Source: Phyllobacteriaceae bacterium UBA1059
GTDB lineage: Bacteria; Pseudomonadota; Alphaproteobacteria; Rhizobiales; Rhizobiaceae
Direction of reading: 5' to 3'
Assembly: GCA_002316345.1 (NCBI GenBank)
Contig: DCDI01000118.1
Location: 34,488-52,719 of the forward strand
Length of the DNA stretch: 18,232 nucleotides
In this document: positions 1 through 6,729 of the stretch, in pieces
How positions within the stretch are numbered: the stretch's first letter is position 1
How the letters are laid out: every line of letters begins with the position of its first letter
The notes under the pieces: model-generated
What the model saw: only the letters and a program-made list of their open reading frames with translations
Database searches by the model: none
What the model was told of the DNA's origin: nothing
Position numbers and translations under genes: made by a program

Positions 1-1
1 A

Positions 2-1486
2 TCGAAAATCTATCCGGGCACGCAGGCGCTGAAGAACGTCGACTTCGACCTGCGCATGGGTGCGGTTAATGTCCTGGTCGGTGAAAACGGAGCTGGCAAG
101 TCAACGCTGATGAAGATCATTGCCGGCGTCGAGCAACTCAACGGCGGGACGATCGAACGGGACGGCAAGCCCGTCACCTTCGCCGACAAGGCCGATGCGG
201 CCAAGCACGGCGTCGGCATCGTCTTCCAGGAACTTAACCTGTTTCCGAACCTGACGGTTACCGAAAACATCTTCGTCGGCCACGAAAAAACGCGTGCCGG
301 CATCCACATCGACAGTGCCGCGCAAACCGCCACGGCTCGTGCGCTGATGAAGCGCCTCGAGCAAGACATCGATCCGAATTCGCCGCTTGGCAACCTGCGG
401 ATCGGCCAGCAACAGATCGTCGAGATCGCCAAGGCGCTGGCCGAGAACGCCCGCATCCTGATCCTGGATGAGCCGACTTCGGCACTTTCTGCCACCGAGG
501 TCGAGGTTCTGTTTCGGGTCATTAACGACCTGAAGAAGCAGGGCGTCGGCATTGTTTATATCTCGCACCGGCTGGAAGAGCTGATCCGCATCGGCGACTA
601 CATCACCGTGCTGCGAGACGGGGTCATCACCGGCTCACGCTCGATGCAGGGCGTCGACATTCCCTGGATTGTCGCCAACATGATCGGCAGCGCCTCCAAG
701 GAGTTTCCCAAGACAGTCGAGCATGAACTCGGCGAAGAGATCTTCCGTGCCGAGGAGGTCTGTCTTGCAAGCCCGGCCGGCGGTTATGCCGTCGATCACA
801 TGTCGCTTTCCGTGCGCGCGGGCGAGATCGTTGGGCTTTATGGGCTGATGGGAGCAGGGCGTTCCGAACTCTTGGAATGCATCATGGCCCAGCATCCGAA
901 TTCCTCGGGCCAGCTGTTTATTGCGGGCAGGCCGGTGAAAGAAAAGAGCGTTGCGGGTCGCATCCGGCGTGGTCTCGCCCTGATCCCTGAAGACCGCAAG
1001 CGCGATGGCCTGGTGCAGATCATGTCGATCCGCGAGAATCTGACCATGTCGTCGCTCTATGATTTTACGCGCGGCTTTCACCTCAGTCTGAAGGCGGAAC
1101 TCGCCAAGGCTGCCGACTATGTGAAGCGCATGGCGATCAAAATCGCCAGCCTGGAACATCCGGTTTCGAGCCTGTCGGGCGGCAATCAGCAGAAGGTCGT
1201 GATCGGCAAGGCGCTGATGACCAAGCCGCGCATTCTCCTGATGGACGAGCCCTCGCGCGGCATCGACATCGGCGCCAAGGCCGAAATCTTCCGCACCATG
1301 CGGCGCCTGGCGGCGGACGGCCTCGGCATTCTCTTCGTCACCTCCGATCTGGAAGAGGTTCTCGCGCTTTCGGATCGTATTCTCGTCATGGCAAACGGCC
1401 GGCTGACCGGACAGTTTCCGGCCGGTGCCAAGGCGTCGGACGTGATTTCGGCGGCGACGCCCAATCTCAACAGGGTTGAAGTATAA
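2..1486 (+). CDS. CUT2-type sugar/polyol ABC importer, double ATP-binding protein (5' partial)
   Basis: This is the cytoplasmic ATPase of a carbohydrate importer of the RbsA/XylG/MglA type, with two fused nucleotide-binding domains. The reading frame is open from base 2, so the start lies outside the window; family members are about 500 residues and roughly 10-20 residues are missing. Domain 1 shows Walker A GENGAGKST, Q-loop VFQELNL, a degenerate signature (LRIGQQQ) and Walker B ILILDEPTSAL. Domain 2 shows the altered P-loop GLMGAGRSE typical of this family, the signature LSGGNQQK and the Walker B-type motif ILLMDEPSRGID. The stop codon overlaps the permease start by one base (TAATG), so the two are translationally coupled. 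The binding protein is not visible and may lie upstream. The substrate cannot be read from the sequence; a polyol or pentose is plausible from the neighbours. Confidence 0.95.
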   Translation, partial: SKIYPGTQALKNVDFDLRMGAVNVLVGENGAGKSTLMKIIAGVEQLNGGTIERDGKPVTFADKADAAKHGVGIVFQELNLFPNLTVTENIFVGHEKTRAGIHIDSAAQTATARALMKRLEQDIDPNSPLGNLRIGQQQIVEIAKALAENARILILDEPTSALSATEVEVLFRVINDLKKQGVGIVYISHRLEELIRIGDYITVLRDGVITGSRSMQGVDIPWIVANMIGSASKEFPKTVEHELGEEIFRAEEVCLASPAGGYAVDHMSLSVRAGEIVGLYGLMGAGRSELLECIMAQHPNSSGQLFIAGRPVKEKSVAGRIRRGLALIPEDRKRDGLVQIMSIRENLTMSSLYDFTRGFHLSLKAELAKAADYVKRMAIKIASLEHPVSSLSGGNQQKVVIGKALMTKPRILLMDEPSRGIDIGAKAEIFRTMRRLAADGLGILFVTSDLEEVLALSDRILVMANGRLTGQFPAGAKASDVISAATPNLNRVEV

Positions 1487-2568
1487 TGAGCAGCATCAAC
1501 GCCGCGGGTGATGTCAAAACCGTCACGAATGGGGTGAAGTCGCGCACATCCACGCTGCTGCTGCTTTTACACATGCGGACCTTTGTTGCGTTGATCCTGG
1601 TCTTTGCTTTCTTCGCAATTGCCGCACCGAACTTCCTCTCGACCGGCAACATGCTGATCATCTCCAAGCATGTGGCGCTTAACGCCCTTCTCGCGATCGG
1701 CATGACCTTTGTGATCATTGCCGGTGGCATCGATCTGTCGGTCGGCTCCATCGTCGGTCTTTGCGCGATGGTTGCCGGGTATCTCGTGCTGTTTGGGATC
1801 GATCTCAACTTCCTCGGGATCGCCTACAGCGTTCAATTCAACACGATCGAAATCTGCCTCATCGTGCTCCTGGTCGGCGTCTTCATAGGATGGATCAACG
1901 GCATGCTGATCACCAAGCTGAACGTCGCGCCGTTCATTGCGACGCTGGGCGTCCTTTATGTTGCCCGTGGTGCAGCACTTTTGTTTTCGGAGGGCCGGAC
2001 GTTCCCGAACCTCGCCGGTAACCCGGAATACGGCTCGGACACGTTCCGCATTATCGGCTCCGGCACGCTGCTCGGTCTGCCGATCTCCGTCTGGATCATG
2101 GTCATAGTCGCGCTTCTGGCAGCCTATCTCGCAACCCGCACGCCGCTCGGTCGGCACATCTATGCCGTGGGCGGCAACGAGCGTGGTGCTGCCCTGTCCG
2201 GCGTGAATGTCGACCGCATCAAGCTGTTCGTCTACATGTTCTCCGGCTTCTGTGCGGCCTTTGTCGGTCTCATCATCTCGTCGCAGTTGCAGGCCAGCCA
2301 CCCTGCCACTGGCGAAACGTTCGAACTCAACGCCATTGCTGCGGCAGTTCTCGGCGGCACGTCCATGTCTGGCGGACGCGGTCGCATCGGCGGCACGATC
2401 GTCGGCGCGTTCGTGATCGGCATTCTCGCCGATGGCCTGATCATGATGGGCGTTTCGTCATTCTGGCAAACGGTGATCAAGGGTCTCGTCATCATCGCCG
2501 CCGTCGTTGTCGATCAGATCCAGCAGAAGCTTCAGGCGCGTGTGGTTCTGCAGCAGAACGCCAATTGA
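1486..2568 (+). CDS. CUT2-type sugar/polyol ABC importer permease (RbsC-like)
   Basis: This is a 360-residue inner-membrane permease that would form a homodimeric channel with the preceding double ATPase. A polar N-terminus of about 30 residues is followed by many hydrophobic segments. The family hallmark AGGIDLSVGS appears in the first third, and the conserved C-terminal region ELNAIAAAVLGGTSMSGGRG is followed by a final membrane segment. TPLGRHIYAVGGNERGA near the middle is the cytoplasmic loop common to RbsC-type permeases. The ATG overlaps the ATPase stop by one base. It is a paralogue of the permease at 8222-9208, but the two differ clearly in the N-terminal and loop regions, so this is a separate transporter rather than a recent duplication. 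The substrate is unknown. Confidence 0.95.
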   Translation: MSSINAAGDVKTVTNGVKSRTSTLLLLLHMRTFVALILVFAFFAIAAPNFLSTGNMLIISKHVALNALLAIGMTFVIIAGGIDLSVGSIVGLCAMVAGYLVLFGIDLNFLGIAYSVQFNTIEICLIVLLVGVFIGWINGMLITKLNVAPFIATLGVLYVARGAALLFSEGRTFPNLAGNPEYGSDTFRIIGSGTLLGLPISVWIMVIVALLAAYLATRTPLGRHIYAVGGNERGAALSGVNVDRIKLFVYMFSGFCAAFVGLIISSQLQASHPATGETFELNAIAAAVLGGTSMSGGRGRIGGTIVGAFVIGILADGLIMMGVSSFWQTVIKGLVIIAAVVVDQIQQKLQARVVLQQNAN

Positions 2569-2610
2569 GGTTGATGCGACGTGCCGATGCTATAAGGATC
2601 ACCGGGAGTA

Positions 2611-2628
2611 AATCGATTAGTCTCGATT
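2611..2628. promoter_or_regulatory. Small inverted repeat upstream of the DeoR-type regulator gene
   Basis: The 92-base gap between the permease and the regulator contains the inverted repeat AATCGA-N6-TCGATT, in the only AT-rich stretch of the gap. A related TCGATT-type half-site recurs within the same few bases. It could be an operator for the DeoR-family protein encoded 33 bases downstream. The motif is short and could occur by chance. Confidence 0.2.
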
Positions 2629-2660
2629 GATTGCGATAGTGCGGGTGTGGGCCGATCCAA

Positions 2661-3470
2661 ATGGAAGCAAAAAGCGAGCATGACGCATCGGACTCGATGA
2701 TCGGGCTGTTGTCCGAGCCGAGACGGCGCCGCATCCTCGAATGGCTTCAGGAGGAAGGTTCGGCCCGGGTCAGGGATCTGGCCGGTGCCTTCCACGTTTC
2801 GGAAGCCACGATTCGCCAGGATCTTGAGCGGCTGGAGAATGAAGGCTTCATCACGCGAGAACACGGCGGCGCTTATCTGAACTCCGTCGCGCCGCAGACC
2901 GGCACGATGACGCTCCACCACCAAGAGAACATGGACAAGAAGCGCCGCATCGGCGCTCTTGCCGCAGGTCTCATCAAGGACGGCGAAACGCTGATCCTTG
3001 ATGCGGGTACGACGACGACCGAGATCGCCACTCGGCTGACCAGCCGCCGCGATCTGACTTTGATCACCAACGCGCTGAACATCGCCGTGATACTCGGGTC
3101 GGTTCCGAGCTTCGCGGTTCATATGCCCGGCGGCCAGTTCAAGTCGCCCACGCTGTCGCTCTCCGGCGACAAGTCGGTCGATTACTTCCGCAACATCTTT
3201 GCCGCAAAGCTCTTCCTCGCCACCGCTGGGGTCGCATTGGATGCAGGCCTGACCTATCCGAGCTTTGCGGACTTGCAGCTGAAAGAGGCCATGATCAAGG
3301 CCGCCGCGCACGTCTATCTCGTGGCCGATTCCACCAAGATCAACCGGTCGTCCTTCACGCGTTTGGGATCGCTCGATGTGATCCACTCTTTCATCACCGA
3401 TGACGGCATATCTGACCGCGATGCGCGGGAATTTGAAAAGCGCGGGATCGAAGTGCTGATCGCCAAGTAG
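2661..3470 (+). CDS. DeoR-family transcriptional regulator
   Basis: This 269-residue cytoplasmic repressor has the DeoR/GlpR layout. An N-terminal winged helix-turn-helix (about residues 20-70) carries VSEATIRQDLERLENEGF followed by the family signature REHGGA. The C-terminal sugar-phosphate-sensing domain shows GETLILDAGTTTTEIA, ITNALN, the MPGGQF segment and the late VADSTKI motif. Family members usually sense a phosphorylated sugar intermediate and release an adjacent catabolic or transport operon. The position just after an ABC importer suggests control of that importer, and a pentose or tetrose phosphate is a reasonable but unproven ligand. The ATG at 2661 is the first start after an in-frame stop at 2637. 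No good ribosome-binding site precedes it, and the ATG at 2697 is an alternative. Confidence 0.93.
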   Translation: MEAKSEHDASDSMIGLLSEPRRRRILEWLQEEGSARVRDLAGAFHVSEATIRQDLERLENEGFITREHGGAYLNSVAPQTGTMTLHHQENMDKKRRIGALAAGLIKDGETLILDAGTTTTEIATRLTSRRDLTLITNALNIAVILGSVPSFAVHMPGGQFKSPTLSLSGDKSVDYFRNIFAAKLFLATAGVALDAGLTYPSFADLQLKEAMIKAAAHVYLVADSTKINRSSFTRLGSLDVIHSFITDDGISDRDAREFEKRGIEVLIAK

Positions 3471-3512
3471 ATCGCTCGGTTTCGCGACTTTTTGCTTCGC
3501 TCCTATGGAGGG

Positions 3513-3542
3513 TTGCAGTCCGTACCCGTTTAGCCATACAGT
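3513..3542 (+). promoter_or_regulatory. Possible sigma-70 promoter for the riboswitch-ribB transcript
   Basis: TTGCAG (3513-3518) and TACAGT (3537-3542) are separated by 18 bases. They would place the transcription start near 3549, directly before the first helix of the FMN riboswitch. The match to the consensus is only partial, and the placement relative to the aptamer is the main support. The rest of the gap after the DeoR gene (3471-3512) shows only a weak TCGC/GCGA stem followed by five T residues, too poor to call a terminator. Confidence 0.3.
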
Positions 3543-3551
3543 CGATCTGTT

Positions 3552-3685
3552 CTCAGGGCGGGGTGTAACTCCCCACCGGCGGTATCGGGCTTGTCCCGGA
3601 GCCCGCGAGCGCTTCCCGGTTGGGAAGGTCAGCAGATCCGGTGCGATGCCGGAGCCGACGGTTATAGTCCGGATGGAAGAGAGCA
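3552..3685 (+). promoter_or_regulatory. FMN riboswitch (RFN element)
   Basis: All conserved blocks of the RFN aptamer can be read in order: TCAGGGCGGGGTG, CTCCCCACCGGCGGTA, GAGCCCGCGAGCG, GATCCGGTGCGATGCCGGAGCCGACGG split around its variable stem, and the closing AGTCCGGATGGAAGAGAGC. The aptamer binds flavin mononucleotide and turns down riboflavin synthesis or uptake genes when FMN is plentiful. It lies about 115 bases upstream of ribB on the same strand, so ribB is the regulated gene. The variable arm with CTTCCCGGTTGGGAAG forms a clean short hairpin. The match is very specific. Confidence 0.97.
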
Positions 3686-3800
3686 AACCCGCGGTGACCG
3701 CAACAAGGTCACTCGTGGTGCTTGTTCGCCCAAGGGAAAGTTTTGTCGGCGCGAGCCGATGCAACAGCCTTCACCGGCTTAACCCTTGAAAGACTTGACC
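3686..3800 (+). promoter_or_regulatory. Expression platform of the FMN riboswitch / ribB leader
   Basis: The stretch between aptamer and ribB holds a perfect 6-bp stem GTGACC (3694-3699) with GGTCAC (3707-3712), and further downstream AGCCG and CGGCT arms around 3755-3779. No stem is followed by a run of T residues, so a transcription terminator is not evident. Control at the level of translation would fit better. The ribosome-binding site before ribB is weak (GAAAGA). The mode of control is inference. Confidence 0.35.
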
Positions 3801-4433
3801 ATGCCTATCTCCAAAATCGAAGATGCAGTGATAGCCATCGCGCGCGGCGAGATGGTTATCGTTGTGGATGACGAGGATCGCGAAAACGAAGGCGATCTGA
3901 TTTTCGCGTCCGAAGATGCAACACCCGACAAGATCGCGTTCATGATGAACAAGGCCCGCGGCCTGATCTGCGTCGCAATGGACGGCGCACGTCTCGACGA
4001 GCTCGATCTTCCCCTTATGGTGCCCAACAACACCGAATCCATGAAGACGGCCTTCACCGTGTCGGTGGACTACATTCCCGGGACGTCCACTGGCATCTCG
4101 GCGGCGGACCGGGCGGCGACCGTGAAGGCGCTTGTCGATCCGGCCGCGCGGCCTGAAGAGTTCGCTCGGCCCGGCCATATCTTCCCGCTCCGGGCAAACC
4201 CGCAGGGTGTGCTTGGCCGGACCGGACACACCGAAGCCGCCGTCGACCTTTGCCGCATGGCAGGTAAGCTTCCGTCGGGCGTCATCTGCGAGGTTTCCAA
4301 TGATGACGGCACGATGTCCCGGCTGACGGATCTCGAACTGTTTGGCGAGCAGCATGGATTGCTCGTCGTCACGATCAAGGATCTGGTTGAATATCGGCTT
4401 GGACTGGACGACGCGAAGCGTTCTGCGGCCTAA
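3801..4433 (+). CDS. ribB: 3,4-dihydroxy-2-butanone 4-phosphate synthase (RibB)
   Basis: This enzyme converts D-ribulose 5-phosphate to 3,4-dihydroxy-2-butanone 4-phosphate and formate, supplying the four-carbon unit of riboflavin. The 210-residue protein matches the stand-alone RibB length (E. coli about 217) and has no fused GTP cyclohydrolase II domain. The acidic metal and substrate loop DDEDRENEGD lies at residues 23-32, TSTGISAADRA at about 95-105, GHIFPL at 125-130, and RTGHTEA at 140-146. The ATG at 3801 gives the usual N-terminus; a TTG at 3786 in the same frame would add only five residues. It is a single-gene unit under the FMN riboswitch. Its substrate is the product expected from the kinase encoded at 10113-11774. 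Confidence 0.97.
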   Translation: MPISKIEDAVIAIARGEMVIVVDDEDRENEGDLIFASEDATPDKIAFMMNKARGLICVAMDGARLDELDLPLMVPNNTESMKTAFTVSVDYIPGTSTGISAADRAATVKALVDPAARPEEFARPGHIFPLRANPQGVLGRTGHTEAAVDLCRMAGKLPSGVICEVSNDDGTMSRLTDLELFGEQHGLLVVTIKDLVEYRLGLDDAKRSAA

Positions 4434-4450
4434 GCAAATCGCATGCCTGC

Positions 4451-4482
4451 ACTTGCGCGCCGTTATAGAATGGCGCGCAAGT
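4451..4482 (+). terminator. Strong hairpin downstream of ribB
   Basis: ACTTGCGCGCC (4451-4461) pairs perfectly with GGCGCGCAAGT (4472-4482). Three further inner pairs (one G-T, two T-A) bring the stem to 14 bp with a four-base loop. It starts 18 bases after the ribB stop. A second small stem, CTCTC-GGA-GAG, follows directly. There is no T-run on either side, so it may end transcription inefficiently, stop RNA decay, or act with Rho. The remaining gap to the AraC-type gene (4483-4758) holds a weak 36-codon reading frame and the direct repeats listed separately. Confidence 0.6.
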
Positions 4483-4690
4483 CTCTCGGAGAGCTGGAGA
4501 CCGACCATGGGTGGGCCGCTCAGCGTGACCAGTGCGGTCTATCGCTTCATCAAGCCCCATTGGACCGGCTTCCATCGAGAAGCTCAGGCGACAATTCGCA
4601 GTGCGCCCCTCGCCTAGGTGACAAAAAAGTATCAGTCGGAGTTTGCTGCTGTAGTGGAGCGGCGAGGTAGTCTCATTGTAACGTTCCCAT

Positions 4691-4737
4691 GACGTTGAGT
4701 GGCGAGGAGGCCGCTTAGACGTTGGGTCCGACGAGGC
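4691..4737 (+). repeat. Imperfect direct repeats upstream of the AraC-type regulator gene
   Basis: GACGTTGAGT (4691-4700) and GACGTTGGGT (4718-4727) are direct repeats 27 bases apart. Each is followed by a similar GA-GAGGC tail. A third ACGTT lies at 4681-4685. AraC-family proteins usually bind direct repeats near their promoters, and this is the only sizeable gap before the pentitol operon, so an operator is conceivable. The repeats are short and GC-rich, so chance is not excluded. Confidence 0.3.
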
Positions 4738-4758
4738 CCGAGGGAGGATCGTTCAGCC

Positions 4759-5721
4759 ATGCAGCCCGACCTGGAACTGGTCCACATCCGCAAAGGCGAA
4801 TCCTTCGCCGCCTGGATGCATGGCTACCCGTTCCGCACCGTGCGCTGGCATTATCATCCAGAATACGAAATCCATCTCGTCGTTGAAACGGCCGGCAAGT
4901 TCTATGTCGGCGATCACATCGGCGATTTTTCGCGCGGACAGCTGGTCATGACGGGGCCGAACCTGCCGCAGAACTGGATCAGCGAAATTGCACCGGGTGA
5001 GATCGTCCCGCTGCGTTCGATGGTGATCCAGTTTCCCGAAGCCTTTGTCGACGACGCCGGCGACATGATGCCAGAGGTAGCGGCTATTCGCCCTCTGCTC
5101 AATCGCAGCCGACGCGGTCTGCTGTTCGACGATGCCACCAGCCGCACCGTTGCACCCTTGATGCGCAGCCTGATCGAAGCGCGGGGCATGCGCCGCCTAT
5201 CGCTGTTTTGGGAAATTCTTGACGTTTTGGCCTGCGCGCCGCAACCGGAAGTGCTTGCCAGCCTGAGCTATGAGCTCAACGTCGACAGAAACGCGCGCTG
5301 CGGCATCAATCAAGCCATTGCCTATCTGCGTGAGAACCTAGTCCGGTCGGTGGACGAGGGGGAGTTGGCCGAGGTTGTCGGGCTGACTTCCAGCACCTTT
5401 TCGCGGGCGTTCAAAAAGCACACTGGCACGACGCTGGTGCGATACAAGAACCAGCTTCGCGTCGATCTTGCCTGCCAGATGCTGTTGACCGAACCGGACA
5501 CGAAGGTGGCCGAGATCTGCTTCGAGGTCGGCTTTTCCAACCTGTCGAACTTCAATCGCCAGTTCCTGGCCTTGAAGGGCATGTCACCCTCGCAGTTCCG
5601 CGAAACCTTTGCAGCGAACCAGACCCATCTGGCCGGCGAATTGCCGCCGATGGGAAGCCGCGTGATCACCAAGAATCTGGGCGATGATCGTCGACCGAGA
5701 ACGGGCAATACTGCCCATTAG
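4759..5721 (+). CDS. AraC-family transcriptional regulator with N-terminal cupin
   Basis: This 320-residue regulator is probably the activator of the downstream pentitol operon. The N-terminal half is a cupin-type effector domain (HYHPEYEIHLV near residues 31-41, then GDHIGDFSRGQLVM). The last 100 residues are the double helix-turn-helix of AraC/XylS proteins, recognised by LAEVVGLTSSTFSRAFKKHTG and the second helix pair ending VGFSNLSNFNRQFLALKGMSPSQFR. The ATG at 4759 follows AGGGAGG at 4741-4747; a GTG at 4699 in frame would add an arginine-rich extension and lacks such a site. The stop is only 22 bases before the binding-protein start, so both are probably on one transcript and the operon promoter lies before 4759. 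Confidence 0.93.
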   Translation: MQPDLELVHIRKGESFAAWMHGYPFRTVRWHYHPEYEIHLVVETAGKFYVGDHIGDFSRGQLVMTGPNLPQNWISEIAPGEIVPLRSMVIQFPEAFVDDAGDMMPEVAAIRPLLNRSRRGLLFDDATSRTVAPLMRSLIEARGMRRLSLFWEILDVLACAPQPEVLASLSYELNVDRNARCGINQAIAYLRENLVRSVDEGELAEVVGLTSSTFSRAFKKHTGTTLVRYKNQLRVDLACQMLLTEPDTKVAEICFEVGFSNLSNFNRQFLALKGMSPSQFRETFAANQTHLAGELPPMGSRVITKNLGDDRRPRTGNTAH

Positions 5722-5743
5722 AACCACCTAGGGAGGACTGACT

Positions 5744-6658
5744 ATGAAGAAGACACTTTTGGCGTTTTCCGTCGCCGCTTTGGCACTCAGCGCTGCGGTT
5801 CCGGCCATGGCACAGGAAAAGAAGCTCAAGATCGGCATGACCTTTCAGGAGCTGAACAATCCGTATTTCGTGTCCATGCAGGAAGCCCTGAACGAGGCGG
5901 CCAAGGCAATCGGTGCGGAGGTCATCGTGACTGATGCCGGTCATGACGTCGCCAAGCAGATTTCGGACGTCGAAGACATGCTGCAGCAGGGTATCGACAT
6001 CCTGCTGCTCAATCCGACCGACAGCGCCGGCATCGAATCCGCCGTGACGATGGCCAAGGATAAGAACGTGATCGTGGTTGCGGTCGACGCCAACGCAAGC
6101 GGTCCGGTGGACACGTTTGTGGGTTCGAAGAACCGCGACGCCGGCTACCAGTCCTGCAAGTACATGGCTGAGAAGCTCGGCGGCAAAGGCGAGGTTGCGA
6201 TCCTCGACGGCATCCCCGTTGTGCCGATCCTCGAACGGGTTGAAGGCTGCAAGGCCGCACTGGGTGAAAACCCAGACATCAAGCTCGTGACCACACAGAA
6301 TGGCCGTCAGGATCGTTCGGTCGCACTCGGCGTGGTCGAGAACATGATCCAGTCCTATCCGAATCTCGCCGGCATCTTCTCCGTCAACGACGGCGGCGCG
6401 ATGGGTGCGCTGGCGGCCATCGAAGGCTCGGGCAAGGACATCAAGCTGACCTCGGTAGACGGTGCGCCGGAAGCTGTGGAAGCCATTACCAAGGGCGGCG
6501 CCTTCATCGAAACCACCGCGCAGTTCCCGCGTGACCAGGTTCGCGTCGGCTTGGCTTTGGCACTGGCTCACAAGTGGGGCGCTCGCGTTGTTCCGGCCGC
6601 CGTGCCGATCGATGTGCGTGTCGTCGACAGCGCGAATGCCAAGGACTTCAGCTGGTAA
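5744..6658 (+). CDS. Periplasmic sugar/pentitol-binding protein of CUT2 ABC importer (RbsB-like)
   Basis: This 304-residue protein is the substrate-binding subunit of the importer formed with the next two genes. A signal peptide with a lysine pair and hydrophobic core ends at AMA (residues 21-23), with cleavage before QEKKLKIG. The mature protein has the type-I periplasmic binding fold of ribose and galactose binding proteins: IGMTFQELNNPYFVSM at the first strand and helix, DMLQQGIDILLLNPTDS, VDANA, IFSVNDGGAMGALAAIE and LTSVDGAPEAVEAI. A strong ribosome-binding site (GGGAGG) lies 8 bases before the ATG. The downstream ribitol-dehydrogenase-like and ribulokinase genes suggest ribitol or a related pentitol as ligand; this is inference. 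A hairpin just after the stop may raise its level above the membrane subunits. Confidence 0.95.
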   Translation: MKKTLLAFSVAALALSAAVPAMAQEKKLKIGMTFQELNNPYFVSMQEALNEAAKAIGAEVIVTDAGHDVAKQISDVEDMLQQGIDILLLNPTDSAGIESAVTMAKDKNVIVVAVDANASGPVDTFVGSKNRDAGYQSCKYMAEKLGGKGEVAILDGIPVVPILERVEGCKAALGENPDIKLVTTQNGRQDRSVALGVVENMIQSYPNLAGIFSVNDGGAMGALAAIEGSGKDIKLTSVDGAPEAVEAITKGGAFIETTAQFPRDQVRVGLALALAHKWGARVVPAAVPIDVRVVDSANAKDFSW

Positions 6659-6670
6659 GCAGGTCTCCGG

Positions 6671-6699
6671 CCGTCCCTGCCCAATACAGGCAGGGACGG
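6671..6699 (+). terminator. Intercistronic hairpin between binding protein and ATPase genes
   Basis: CCGTCCCTGCC (6671-6681) and GGCAGGGACGG (6689-6699) form a perfect 11-bp stem with a seven-base loop, 12 bases after the binding-protein stop. The sequence TTCTTGTTCT follows, a moderately T-rich tail. A hairpin here is common in binding-protein-dependent operons, where partial termination or protection of the upstream mRNA makes the binding protein more abundant than ATPase and permease. Its structure is certain from the sequence; its effect is inferred. Confidence 0.65.
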
Positions 6700-6729
6700 T
6701 TCTTGTTCTGAACTGAGGGAGGTGTGGAC

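Noticed and set aside
2532..3764. 410-codon minus-strand frame across the DeoR-type gene and the riboswitch
   Set aside because: It runs antisense through a clear regulator gene and through the FMN aptamer, and shows no known domain.
5666..6571. 301-codon minus-strand frame opposite the binding-protein gene
   Set aside because: Antisense shadow of an intact periplasmic binding protein gene with signal peptide and ribosome-binding site.
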